Shown here one piece after another: positions 49,352-58,154 of a DNA stretch of 64,000 nt. The DNA is from Pedobacter caeni (lineage in GTDB: Bacteria > Bacteroidota > Bacteroidia > Sphingobacteriales > Sphingobacteriaceae). Made by a program: the position numbers and the translations under genes. Positions within the stretch are counted from its first letter, which is position 1, and the number at the start of each line of letters is the position of its first letter. The notes below the pieces were generated by a model. It saw nothing but the letters and a program-made list of their open reading frames with translations. It made no database searches and was not told where the DNA came from. The stretch spans positions 124,001 to 188,000 of the forward strand of contig NZ_FQUQ01000007.1 of the NCBI RefSeq assembly GCF_900129215.1, written 5' to 3'.

Positions 49352-50995
49352 TTAGAGGGATACATCAATTGTTTTACTTCCTGAAGATGGGCTTCCTGCT
49401 TCGATACTTATTTTTCCGGAGCCTTTAATGAGCCAGCTCAGTTCCGTAAAACCTTTCCCTGGGATGACCTCCAGCAATTGGCTCTTTCTGCCACTGAGAA
49501 CAGCCTGCCCGGTTCCTGTGTTTATTTTAACGGCAATTTTTTTCAGGAAATTGCTCTTTTCTCCGATTTTGGTTAAGGTTGGTAAAGTACCCATATTGAT
49601 GACCTTTACCGAAACCCTGCTTAGTCCAGCATCTACCTTTTCTGTTTTAAGTCCGATCAGGTCAATCTGAGGGGCCATTGCAGCAAGAGAAAGCACAAAA
49701 TCCGTGTGTTTTTTTACGATGCCCTCCACCATTTGATAAGGCGGGTTTGACAGCACAAAGGGATCCAGCCCCCCCACTTCTACTGTTTGTCCGGGGAAAT
49801 CAGGATGTTGGACAACTTTCCATTCGGTAAAGGTATTGGTAATGCCTTTACTCTTTGCCCAACGCAGGTATTCTGCAGCAGGATCGTCTATCGCAAAGGC
49901 CTTTTGTTTCGCCAGAGTATCCGGTTTTACTTTGGGCACCCACCATCCTGGCGTACTGAAACTCAGACGTCCATAATGGAAATACGCCCATTGAGAAAAA
50001 TCACCGCTCTCTGCGGATGTCTTTGGTGCATCCTTAGCGCCAATCATCTTATTGTATTTTTCTGAGACCAATGTATTTACCTTTGCATCAGCTTCTGACC
50101 AGCTGCTGATAATTCGTTTGGATAATCCTGCCTGATTGACCTGCACTGGCCATGAAAGGTTATTTTGGGGACCAAATGTAACCACAGCATATACATTAAA
50201 AGCATCATAAAGGAAATCAAACAAGGCTCTGTTTTCCAATTCAGAAACAGCAAATTCACCTGCTCCGGGTATAAAATTTTTATAGTTGTAACTCGAGTTT
50301 CTATTAAAATGAACCCCTTCAGCCCCATCCTCATTAAAAATGCCATCCTGATCATTATCCCGCCCTTCCTGCATAAAGAGATACTGCCCTGTTTCCCCTT
50401 TTGAAGGATCTGCAGGAATCAGAGAACGGGGTTCCTCCGGATTTATTCTAAATGTGCCACTTGGGTCTGCAATCCGCATCCAGCTGATCTTTCCATCACC
50501 ATTCAGGTCATCAAAACCATCTTCTCCCGTTTTACCATCACGGTCTCTGTCCAGCTGCCTGGAATTTCCGCTTCTTGAATACTTTACTTTTGCAAAGTAC
50601 TGCTCCGACGCATCCGGACTCATATTTGGGAACACATAAAAGGTCTGTTTGTTCAGGAGGGTTTTGACGCTGTCTGTTCCTGACGCAGCCAATAACTGCT
50701 CCGCAAATCCGACAGCCATTTCGACTCCAAGCAAATGGCTTCCTTCCACCCCGCCGACTATCGCAATGCCAGGCTTTTGTTCCGTTTTTCCGGACCCTAT
50801 AGTGAGCATCCAAACCTCTTTTCCTGAAGCAGTTTTGGTTAATGTCCTGGATTTAACCCAGGAAGGGTATGTTTTGGAAAGCGCTGTGATTCTCTGCGCA
50901 AGGCGGTCGTTACTGCTGTAGTCTGCTTGTGCAAAAGCCATCTGCTGACCAGCAAACAAGAGCAGAAACCCGTTTAAAAGGTAAAGTTTCTTCAT
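49352..50995 (-). CDS. Degenerate M14-like secreted protein (probable pseudoenzyme)
   Basis: A 547-residue paralogue of the next gene, with signal peptide (MKKLYLLNGF... ending AFAQ), the same domain order and the same two calcium-type DxDxDG repeats (about 149-170 and 212-224). The active site is lost. Where the partner has HSNE, this protein has EGSH (residues 84-87); His303 corresponds to Gly275; the partner's SNELW is STPGW. It cannot bind zinc in the normal way. The reading frame is intact and the repeats are conserved, so it is more likely a binding or regulatory partner than a decaying gene. The ATG at 50995 is chosen for its signal peptide. Confidence 0.78.
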   Translation of the reverse strand: MKKLYLLNGFLLLFAGQQMAFAQADYSSNDRLAQRITALSKTYPSWVKSRTLTKTASGKEVWMLTIGSGKTEQKPGIAIVGGVEGSHLLGVEMAVGFAEQLLAASGTDSVKTLLNKQTFYVFPNMSPDASEQYFAKVKYSRSGNSRQLDRDRDGKTGEDGFDDLNGDGKISWMRIADPSGTFRINPEEPRSLIPADPSKGETGQYLFMQEGRDNDQDGIFNEDGAEGVHFNRNSSYNYKNFIPGAGEFAVSELENRALFDFLYDAFNVYAVVTFGPQNNLSWPVQVNQAGLSKRIISSWSEADAKVNTLVSEKYNKMIGAKDAPKTSAESGDFSQWAYFHYGRLSFSTPGWWVPKVKPDTLAKQKAFAIDDPAAEYLRWAKSKGITNTFTEWKVVQHPDFPGQTVEVGGLDPFVLSNPPYQMVEGIVKKHTDFVLSLAAMAPQIDLIGLKTEKVDAGLSRVSVKVINMGTLPTLTKIGEKSNFLKKIAVKINTGTGQAVLSGRKSQLLEVIPGKGFTELSWLIKGSGKISIEAGSPSSGSKTIDVSL

Positions 50996-51102
50996 ACTGA
51001 GGTTTAGGTTATTCTGCAATTTATAGAAAAAAGAAATCACATAAACCAAAGCACAACAAGGTTTTATAAATGTTACATGCCCCTTAAAACAACAGGATTT
51101 TT

Positions 51103-52317
51103 TTACCTTACCACCCGGCCCTTCTGATCAACATTTACATTAAACGGATTTAGATAATCATAAACCAATACTGAAAATTCCCTGCGTGTAATGTTGCGCG
51201 ATGGCTCAAATTCTGTCGTAAAACCATAATTCATTTTCCATCGCTTTTTTACCTCAGACAAGGTGTTTTCCGGAGATTTGTTGCCGATCTTACAAACCAG
51301 GTCCAGGGTAGAAGAAATGGTCATTTGTGCATCCTTATGGTCATCAAACCAGATTTGTGCTTTATAGAAATATTCTTTGACCACCGCTTTGATCTCTTCC
51401 GTAGTTACGTTTCTGTTCGGTTCAAAATTTAACTGACCAGAAGAAAAATCTCCTTTCAGAAACCCGGACAAACCAACAAACTGTACTGCCTTCCAATTGC
51501 TGTCTGTATTCAGCACATCTTTAAATGGCATAACCGCCAACCTATACCCGATCAACTCTCCCTGGATTTTCTTAAGGTTAGATTGAGAAGTCTTTAAATC
51601 AAAAAATGCGGCATAAGCAGCTGTTGCTCCTGCAGCTTGCCCGGCAGCAATGCTTTGCTGATCAGGGTTCAATGCCACTATATTTTCTTGTCCGGGTATC
51701 AATAAATCGTACAATGAGAGGATATTTGTACTGGAATTATTCATAAAAAAACCAGAGGAAACACTTGTTCTGTACAGGTTATCCGGATAATTTAACCCTT
51801 TCCATTGGACCTCTTTCATTTTCGGTAACAATAAGGCCTCGTTTACTTTCCCTGAAGCATCTGCATGAACCAATACTGCTGCCCGGATGGTCCGCCCATC
51901 GTTCAACTGAATGCTCCAGCCCCCTCCCGCTCTTTTCAGCTTAGACCATTCTTTTGTTCTGATAATCGTCAGGTTTTTAGTGCTGTCGGCCCAGGTTTTA
52001 ATCACGGCATTGGCACTTGTCTGATCCACATACACTTTGGTTGTGTCTTTTATCCCCTTCGCTTTCCTCATTCTTTTGAGAAATTCTCCTTCCAGACCGG
52101 AAGACAGGTTTTTATCCAGCGGATGTATTTCGCTGAGTTCAAAGTCCCGGTCCTCCATTAACAGGATGGTTTTCACTCCTGATATTGCCGACTGAAAACC
52201 TGCTCCCAATGCGTTATTTCCGTTCCCGATTACCAAAACCCCTGTTTTAACTTTCTGCCCATAACACAACTGAGCCATTAAAACCATCACAAAAACAATA
52301 ACCCTTCCTTTTTTCAT
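51103..52317 (-). CDS. Exported FAD-dependent oxidoreductase-like protein
   Basis: A 404-residue protein with a signal peptide (MKKGRVIVFVMVLMAQLCYG). The N-terminal part resembles the FAD-binding Rossmann fold of the FAD_oxidored/xanthan-lyase-like family: GVLVIGNGNNALGAGFQSA and TILLMEDRDFE, although the usual GxGxxG is GNGNNALG, so cofactor binding is uncertain. Later blocks include PGQENIVALNPDQQSIAAGQAAGATAA, a typical family segment. The C-terminal third (about 290-404) has two similar modules starting FEPNRNVTTEE and FEPSRNITRRE, S-layer-homology-like. It is first of the peptidase operon, 107 bases upstream of the M14-like gene. Confidence 0.65.
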   Translation of the reverse strand: MKKGRVIVFVMVLMAQLCYGQKVKTGVLVIGNGNNALGAGFQSAISGVKTILLMEDRDFELSEIHPLDKNLSSGLEGEFLKRMRKAKGIKDTTKVYVDQTSANAVIKTWADSTKNLTIIRTKEWSKLKRAGGGWSIQLNDGRTIRAAVLVHADASGKVNEALLLPKMKEVQWKGLNYPDNLYRTSVSSGFFMNNSSTNILSLYDLLIPGQENIVALNPDQQSIAAGQAAGATAAYAAFFDLKTSQSNLKKIQGELIGYRLAVMPFKDVLNTDSNWKAVQFVGLSGFLKGDFSSGQLNFEPNRNVTTEEIKAVVKEYFYKAQIWFDDHKDAQMTISSTLDLVCKIGNKSPENTLSEVKKRWKMNYGFTTEFEPSRNITRREFSVLVYDYLNPFNVNVDQKGRVVR

Positions 52318-52460
52318 TCCTATATTTTTATTTTTCAGGCCCAATGCTGTTTAAGTCCGGGTCCGTTTCATTAATCTATAATTTTTTAGATGCGAAGAAA
52401 GCTTTCTTGTAGTATTAGATCGTTTCATTTTGTATATTTAAATAAACCTAAAGTCTTTCT

Positions 52461-53861
52461 ATGATACAAACGATCAATTCCGTTTTTAAAGCTCAGCAAG
52501 CGCATAAATATACACTTAGAAATACGAATGCCACACAACGAATCAATAAATTAAGTGCATTGAAGAGTAGTATAGAAAAGCATGAAAAGGAGATTTATGC
52601 CGCGTTACAGAGTGATTTGCGTAAAAGTGAGTTTGAATCTGCGGTAACAGAAGTGATCTTCATCTATAGTGAAATTGACTTTGCCATAAAAAACTTAAGC
52701 AGTTGGATGGAACCAAGGAAAGTGGGTAAAACCATCACAGGTTTATTGGCAAAAAACAGAATTTATTATGAACCGAAGGGGGCTTGTCTGATTATTTCAC
52801 CATGGAATTACCCCTTTCAATTGATGATGGCCCCACTGGTTTCAGCCATTGCTGCCGGAAATTGTGCCATTCTCAAGCCTTCGGAACTAAGTTCAGAAAC
52901 CAGTTCTATTATCTGTAGGGTCATTGACGACTGTTTTACAGAAGAAGAGGTCTGTTGTTTTGAGGGGGATGCATCCGTTTCTACCATTCTCTTAAATCTT
53001 CCCTTTGACCATATCTTCTTCACCGGAAGCACTGAAATCGGTAAGGTAGTGATGGAAGCTGCAGCGAAAAACCTGACTTCAGTCACATTGGAACTCGGAG
53101 GAAAATCCCCTACCATTATTGACGATACTGCAGATCTTGAACAAGCCGCAGCGAAAATTGCCTGGGGAAAGCTAACCAACGCCGGTCAAACCTGTATTGC
53201 CCCCGATTATATTTTAATCTCCGCCACAAGGCAGGAAACTTTCATCGAACTGTATAAAAATGCAGTAACCCGGATGTTCTTTCTTGCTGACGGGAACATT
53301 GACCTCTCCAGCTATGCGAAAATCATCAATAAAAAACATTTTAAAAGAATTGAGGGCCTGATTGAAGATGCCCTGAGCAAAGGGGCTTCAATTCCCTTTG
53401 GAGGTAAAAAAGAGGCTTCCAGCCAGACCATATACCCCGCTGTACTGACCGGGCTTCCGGCCGATGCCTCGATTATGAAAGAAGAGATCTTCGGCCCGGT
53501 ATTGCCCATCATCAATTTCCAGACAATTGAAGAAGCTATCGAAATCATAAACAGGATGAGTAAACCACTAGCCCTGTATGTCTTCAGTAAGGATAAAAAG
53601 AACATTCATCAGGTCATAAAGAATACCAGTGCAGGAGGAACTTGTGTAAACGATGTGCTCATCCACATCAGCAACCCAAAATTACCTTTTGGAGGGGTAA
53701 ACGGCAGTGGAATGGGCAGCTGTCACGGGGAATTTGGCTTCAAAACCTTTTCTCACGAAAGAGCCGTCGTTTTTCAGTCCAGCATGGATATGAGCAAGAT
53801 GATTTATCCTCCTTACGAGAAAAAAGGATGGGTTCTAAAATGGCTTAGAAAACTGATGTAA
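52461..53861 (+). CDS. Aldehyde dehydrogenase (ALDH3-like)
   Basis: A 466-residue NAD(P)-dependent enzyme. The catalytic Cys is in NAGQTCIAPDY and the general base Glu in TLELGGKSP, with GSTEIGKVVMEAAAK for cofactor binding and LPFGGVNGSGMG near the C-terminus. The length and the GQTCIAPDY form fit the class 3 group (fatty or aromatic aldehydes). It ends in a short hydrophobic/basic tail. It is divergent from the peptidase operon and converges on the DODA-type gene nine bases away. The substrate is not determined. Confidence 0.93.
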   Translation: MIQTINSVFKAQQAHKYTLRNTNATQRINKLSALKSSIEKHEKEIYAALQSDLRKSEFESAVTEVIFIYSEIDFAIKNLSSWMEPRKVGKTITGLLAKNRIYYEPKGACLIISPWNYPFQLMMAPLVSAIAAGNCAILKPSELSSETSSIICRVIDDCFTEEEVCCFEGDASVSTILLNLPFDHIFFTGSTEIGKVVMEAAAKNLTSVTLELGGKSPTIIDDTADLEQAAAKIAWGKLTNAGQTCIAPDYILISATRQETFIELYKNAVTRMFFLADGNIDLSSYAKIINKKHFKRIEGLIEDALSKGASIPFGGKKEASSQTIYPAVLTGLPADASIMKEEIFGPVLPIINFQTIEEAIEIINRMSKPLALYVFSKDKKNIHQVIKNTSAGGTCVNDVLIHISNPKLPFGGVNGSGMGSCHGEFGFKTFSHERAVVFQSSMDMSKMIYPPYEKKGWVLKWLRKLM

Positions 53862-53870
53862 GCCCGGGTT

Positions 53871-54698
53871 TTAACCAATTCTTACCGAAGTCATGGTTAA
53901 TGAACCCCCTACAGCCTTATCGTTAAAAAGGGACACTTCTTCCTGATCATTTTTCAAACCCAATGTATACATCAGGGGCAGATAATGTTCCGGTGTAGGA
54001 ATTGCGAGCATCGCCTCCTTTCCTAAAGTTTGATAGGCCATCAATGGTTGATGCTGATCATTTAAAATGAGATTTTTAAATTTATCATTGATTTCCAGGG
54101 CCCAGTCGTATCCTCCGCCATTGATCATTTCCCAGCTCATCATCCGGAGGTTGTGTACCATATTTCCGCTTCCAAGGATCAGTACGCCTTTTCTACGCAA
54201 CTCATACAGCTCCTTTGCCAAATCATAATGGTAACGCGCATCTTTTGTATAATCTATACTCAACTGAAGCACAGGGACATTGGCTTCAGGATACATGTGT
54301 CTAACCACTGTCCAGGCGCCATGGTCCAGCCCCCAGTCGTGGTCTAAACCTACATCAGCACTATGGATCAGCTTTTTCGCCTCTAAAGCCAGCTCAATGT
54401 TTCCGGGAGCAGGATATTCCACATCAAATAAGGCCTTTGGGAATCCTCCGAAATCATGTATTGTTTTCGGGAAATCCATTGCTGTGATGTGTGTCCCTTT
54501 GGTAAACCAATGGGCAGACACCACAATCACCGCCGAGGGAACAGGAATATCTTTCGCAACTGCTGCCCATTTTGAACTGAATTCATTGTCTTCAATTCCA
54601 TTCATAGGGGAACCATGACCAATAAATAAAACAGGCATCAGGTAATCCTGGAATGGTAAATTCCGGCTAAAAGTATTAAACTGAGATAGATTTGACAT
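53871..54698 (-). CDS. LigB-type extradiol dioxygenase (4,5-DOPA dioxygenase-like, YgiD family)
   Basis: A 275-residue enzyme of the class III extradiol ring-cleavage superfamily. Metal-binding residues are expected in FIGHGSPMN, the DHDWGLDHGAWTVV block and SGNMVHNL; VVSAHWFTKG is the conserved central strand. Relatives open catechol rings of L-DOPA or use a divalent metal in unknown reactions. It is monocistronic and converges on the aldehyde dehydrogenase gene, which could handle aldehyde products; that link is inferred. Confidence 0.88.
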   Translation of the reverse strand: MSNLSQFNTFSRNLPFQDYLMPVLFIGHGSPMNGIEDNEFSSKWAAVAKDIPVPSAVIVVSAHWFTKGTHITAMDFPKTIHDFGGFPKALFDVEYPAPGNIELALEAKKLIHSADVGLDHDWGLDHGAWTVVRHMYPEANVPVLQLSIDYTKDARYHYDLAKELYELRRKGVLILGSGNMVHNLRMMSWEMINGGGYDWALEINDKFKNLILNDQHQPLMAYQTLGKEAMLAIPTPEHYLPLMYTLGLKNDQEEVSLFNDKAVGGSLTMTSVRIG

Positions 54699-54785
54699 GA
54701 TCGTTTATTGAATTTTAAACAAGGTATGGGCGATGTAAACACTCCTGCTTACCATTGCCCTAACCCCATTTAAAATATGAATAGA

Positions 54786-55358
54786 TTACTTGGCCTGGGC
54801 AAATTCAAGGTTTAAAGAGATTTTAATGTCTTTACCTACACCTGCACCTGTTGGGTCAAATTTGATGTTGTAGTCCAGACGGTTGATCGTGGTACTGGCT
54901 GCAAAACCAGCTTTTACGGTTCCTTGCTGATCTTTGGTCGTTCCACCAAAAACAACATTAAATTTCACATCTTTAGTTACGTCACGAATCGTTAATTTTC
55001 CGCTTAGCTCATAATTGTTTCCTTTTAATTTTTTGAAAGAAGTGCTCTCAAAAGTCATTTTAGGATACTTTTCCGCATTGAAGAAATCATCTGTTTTCAA
55101 ATGATTGTCACGAGGTTCTACACGTGTATCTACACTGTTTACATCAATGGTAAAATTGATTTTAGCATCTGTTAAGTCTGCTTTAGCCGCTTCTACAGAT
55201 CCATCAAATTTATTGAATGAACCATCTACAAAAGAGATTCCCATATGTCTTACCGAGAAATTCACGAAAGAGTGCATAGGGTCAACCGTCCATTTTGTTT
55301 GTGCGAAAGACGCAACGCTGATTGAAATGGCAACCAGGAATAAAAATACCTTTTTCAT
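54786..55358 (-). CDS. YceI-family periplasmic lipid-binding protein
   Basis: A 190-residue protein with a signal peptide ending VASFAQ and a lipocalin-like beta-barrel of the YceI family: VDPMHSFVNFSVRHMG, FNKFDGSVEAA, DVNSVDTRVEPRDNHLKTDDFF, and FNRLDYNIKF-like last strands. YceI proteins bind polyisoprenoid or amide lipids in the periplasm and are often induced by stress. A -7-like element lies 22 bases upstream. The next gene on the same strand is the DODA-type one, about 90 bases on. Confidence 0.93.
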   Translation of the reverse strand: MKKVFLFLVAISISVASFAQTKWTVDPMHSFVNFSVRHMGISFVDGSFNKFDGSVEAAKADLTDAKINFTIDVNSVDTRVEPRDNHLKTDDFFNAEKYPKMTFESTSFKKLKGNNYELSGKLTIRDVTKDVKFNVVFGGTTKDQQGTVKAGFAASTTINRLDYNIKFDPTGAGVGKDIKISLNLEFAQAK

Positions 55359-55380
55359 AATTTTATTTGTTAATGATTTA

Positions 55381-55388
55381 CAAATCTA
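55381..55388 (-). promoter_or_regulatory. Possible -7 element of the YceI gene
   Basis: The minus strand reads TAGATTTG, matching TAnnTTTG, 22 bases before the ATG at 55358. No TTG is found at -33. Confidence 0.35.
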
Positions 55389-55441
55389 TAACGAATAAGA
55401 CCGCAGATTGTTGATGTATGATAAGAAATCAGTTTCGACAC

Positions 55442-56257
55442 TTATTTCAGCACATTGAAGAAGTTAAATTCCACCCTTGCCAGGTACATATTCTTCGTAT
55501 ACCTGTTCGCCAGATTGCCTGCTACTTCAAAGCGATAGCCAAGATCAATCCTTGTTCTGCTATTGATCACCACCTGAACCGCCGGGGCAAGATCCAGATA
55601 AGACCTGCCATTTACAGGATTGGTTTTTCCCAGAACCTCAAAGTATAAATTGAAATTTGGCTGATTGTAATTTTTATACACGAAGGGCAATAACAGATAA
55701 CCTGAAGACAGACTGTACCCCAACATCTGGTCCGGTTGTGGCATTCCGGGCAACTGCTTGCTATTTCGTTCAAAAGCCTTTGAATAACTCAATGTTGCCG
55801 ACAAGGCCAGCTTATGAAGCAATTGTGTAAAAATCAATCCTCCCTGTAGCCCGCTATTGTCTCCTTCCAGGTTGATGTCTTCCGTATAAGTTGGTCTGCT
55901 GCTGCTACTGATCCGGCCAAATGCAGCAGCCCTGAAATGGCTCTTCACATCATCAATAGATAAAAACCGGTATTTTGCATATAAGCTCGCTCCTTCTGCT
56001 TTATAGCCTCCACCATTCATATCAGAGAAAAAACCCTGTGCATGAATCATCAGGTTCTTATTAAAGCCAACCATAAGCTCAGGAATGGTCCTGGTAGCAA
56101 AATCCGGGCTAAATACCCCTTCATTTGTAAGCCGTACCCCGATAGATTTTGCAGGCATATTGCTTGCCGGTTCGGAGAATACATAGAGCTCCTGTGAATG
56201 CGCAGTAATCCCCAAGGCCATGGCCATGGGGATCAATAATATTTTAAGAAATTTCAT
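55442..56257 (-). CDS. Hypothetical outer membrane beta-barrel protein
   Basis: A 271-residue protein with a signal peptide ending TAHSQ. Alternating amphipathic strands follow to the C-terminus (RVEFNFFNVLK), with glycine- and aromatic-rich turns typical of an outer membrane beta-barrel of about 10-12 strands. No named family is recognised. It is third in a minus-strand operon after an HYC_CC_PP protein and a secreted heavy-metal-associated protein, six bases after the latter. Metal-related transport or efflux through the outer membrane is inferred from this context. Confidence 0.65.
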   Translation of the reverse strand: MKFLKILLIPMAMALGITAHSQELYVFSEPASNMPAKSIGVRLTNEGVFSPDFATRTIPELMVGFNKNLMIHAQGFFSDMNGGGYKAEGASLYAKYRFLSIDDVKSHFRAAAFGRISSSSRPTYTEDINLEGDNSGLQGGLIFTQLLHKLALSATLSYSKAFERNSKQLPGMPQPDQMLGYSLSSGYLLLPFVYKNYNQPNFNLYFEVLGKTNPVNGRSYLDLAPAVQVVINSRTRIDLGYRFEVAGNLANRYTKNMYLARVEFNFFNVLK

Positions 56258-56263
56258 GCCTTC

Positions 56264-56800
56264 TTAAATGCTCAGGTGATAGATCCGGGTTTTCTTTCCG
56301 TTGATCAGTCCCGTTCCATCAGCATAGGATGCCAATTTAACCTGAGCAGCTTTTTTCTTAAAGGCTGAGCCGGAAATAAAGTTTTTGTCAACCACCGTTG
56401 CTTTTACAGCACCGTTTAAGACCTGACTTTTCGCATTTAAAAACTGATAAACATTAGTTCCCGCAGCGGCAAGGCCCTGTTCGTCTACTTTGGTATGGTT
56501 AAAGTTGAATACCGCTGTCAGGTTTCCAACAGAGAACCCCGCATCTTCCACTTTCTTTCTGATCTGGTCAATATTTACCGTTTTATCCTTTTTAAAGGTA
56601 ATTGCAAACAGGTTTTTGTTTAAATCCGGTTCTATAGCGCCAATGAAGTCGAGGGTTTTTAAAGATTTTTCTGTGGCCTGAGAACACATGGAGCAGGTTA
56701 AACCTGTTACCTGAAGTTCAGCTGAAGAAATTTGTTGTGCAGACACCTTGCCTGCAAATAAAACAATTGATAATATGATTAAATTTTTGATCGTGTTCAT
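56264..56800 (-). CDS. Exported heavy-metal-associated (HMA) domain protein
   Basis: A 178-residue protein whose signal peptide ends GKVSAQ when the ATG at 56800 is used. An HMA-type ferredoxin-like fold follows (about 25-95) with the metal-binding motif GLTCSMCSQ (CxxC) and ENAGFSV-like EDAGFSV, as in copper chaperones and P-type ATPase metal domains. The C-terminal 80 residues match no domain I know. Being secreted, it would handle copper or another soft metal in the periplasm. It lies between an HYC_CC_PP gene and a beta-barrel gene. Confidence 0.82.
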   Translation of the reverse strand: MNTIKNLIILSIVLFAGKVSAQQISSAELQVTGLTCSMCSQATEKSLKTLDFIGAIEPDLNKNLFAITFKKDKTVNIDQIRKKVEDAGFSVGNLTAVFNFNHTKVDEQGLAAAGTNVYQFLNAKSQVLNGAVKATVVDKNFISGSAFKKKAAQVKLASYADGTGLINGKKTRIYHLSI

Positions 56801-56901
56801 GAGGATATAATTTATGCTTCTATTAGACATTTGACGTAATAACAGATACGTCAAGCACCATCACAGGGTATCCCTGCAACGGCAAACAAATTATTCCCGA
56901 T

Positions 56902-57300
56902 TTAATTTCTGAACACGCAGTTGAAAGCGTGGAGGGAGAGCACCGAAGAAAGCGGCGGGGCCTTATTTTCGGCTTTACTGAACAGGTTCGGCAACAAGAG
57001 ACGGAATGCTTCCGAGAGCGCCGGCCCTAAAAACAACTCCAGGCTAAAATCCTTAGGAACTGCAACTTTAACCCCTGCCTCATGGCTGTCTTTAACTTTA
57101 GCTTCTACCGAAGTGTCTTTACAGCAATTGCTGCTTTTCTTCATTTTTTCAGCCCCTTTACAAGCACCACATTTAGCAGTTTCGGTAAAGCGGACAGCGG
57201 AAAGCTTGCCCCCACAATAGTGCATATTCAATGCAATCCCGATGATACTCATCAGGTAAAATGCACATAGGCCCATTGTAAGTTTTTGTCGCAGCTTCAT
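56902..57300 (-). CDS. HYC_CC_PP family protein
   Basis: A 132-residue protein. A hydrophobic N-terminus (LTMGLCAFYLMSIIGIALNM) is followed by HYCGG, a CGAC motif, a CC pair in SNCCKD, and a proline pair near the C-terminus (NKAPPLSS). These are the landmarks of the HYC_CC_PP family, found in Bacteroidota and of unknown function. The many cysteines and the downstream HMA gene suggest metal or thiol chemistry at the membrane. It is the first gene of a three-gene operon and divergent from the cyclophilin gene. Confidence 0.78.
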   Translation of the reverse strand: MKLRQKLTMGLCAFYLMSIIGIALNMHYCGGKLSAVRFTETAKCGACKGAEKMKKSSNCCKDTSVEAKVKDSHEAGVKVAVPKDFSLELFLGPALSEAFRLLLPNLFSKAENKAPPLSSVLSLHAFNCVFRN

Positions 57301-57393
57301 CTTTTGACAAAAATAAGCATAATTGTATGATAAAACGAGTCGCGCTTTTAATAAAGCAGATTTACCTTAACTTAGCCCTAAATATCAAGAATA

Positions 57394-58122
57394 ATGAAGA
57401 GATTTTATACCCTGATCCTGTGTTTTTGCTTTAGTTTAACCTTTGCGGCAAAGCCAAAACATCAATATGTAAGAATAAAAACAGACATGGGAGAATGTAT
57501 TGTGATGCTTTATAATGAAACCCCTTTACATAGGGACAACTTCCTGAAAATCACCAAAAAAAAGATTTATGACGGAACCTTATTTCATCGGGTAATCAAA
57601 GATTTTATGATACAGGGAGGGGATCCGGACTCCAAAAATGCAAAGCCCGGCGAAAAGCTGGGAAATGGGACAGTAGGTTATACCGTTCCCGCCGAATTCC
57701 GGGACAGTCTTTTCCATAAAAAAGGCGTGCTTGCCGCAGCAAGAGATAACAATCCGGAAAAAGCATCCAGCGGAAGTCAGTTTTACCTGGTTCAGGGGAA
57801 AAAATTCACCGATGAGCAGCTGGACAATGTAGAAACCAATCGTTTAAAAGCTAAAATCCCTGCCTACCAGAGAGAGGTTTACAAAACCATTGGTGGAACT
57901 CCTCACCTGGACAGAACGTATACCGTTTACGGAGAAGTTGTTCAGGGAATAGCGCTGATTGATAAGATCGCGGAAGTCAGTAAAGACGAAAATGACCGTC
58001 CGCTGAGTGATGTAAAAATGACCATCACAGTGTTAAAGCGCAGAGAAGCGAAGCGCCTCGAAAAAGAACTCCTGAAAGTTTCAAAAGAAACCGTCATCCA
58101 GGAAAATCAAATCGCTCAATAA
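57394..58122 (+). CDS. Exported cyclophilin-type peptidyl-prolyl isomerase
   Basis: A 242-residue protein with a signal peptide ending TFAAK and a cyclophilin domain: FHRVIKDFMIQGGDP (active-site Arg), FRDSLFHKKGVLAAAR, SGSQFYLVQG, and TVYGEVVQGIALIDKIAEV. An insert of about 30 residues after FYLVQGKKFTDEQL is common in Bacteroidota forms. It catalyses proline cis-trans isomerisation in the periplasm. It lies 32 bases upstream of the exonuclease III gene and probably shares a transcript with it and hutI-hutG. Confidence 0.92.
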   Translation: MKRFYTLILCFCFSLTFAAKPKHQYVRIKTDMGECIVMLYNETPLHRDNFLKITKKKIYDGTLFHRVIKDFMIQGGDPDSKNAKPGEKLGNGTVGYTVPAEFRDSLFHKKGVLAAARDNNPEKASSGSQFYLVQGKKFTDEQLDNVETNRLKAKIPAYQREVYKTIGGTPHLDRTYTVYGEVVQGIALIDKIAEVSKDENDRPLSDVKMTITVLKRREAKRLEKELLKVSKETVIQENQIAQ

Positions 58123-58154
58123 CCATCAATTATCCTCATAAAAAGAACATACGA

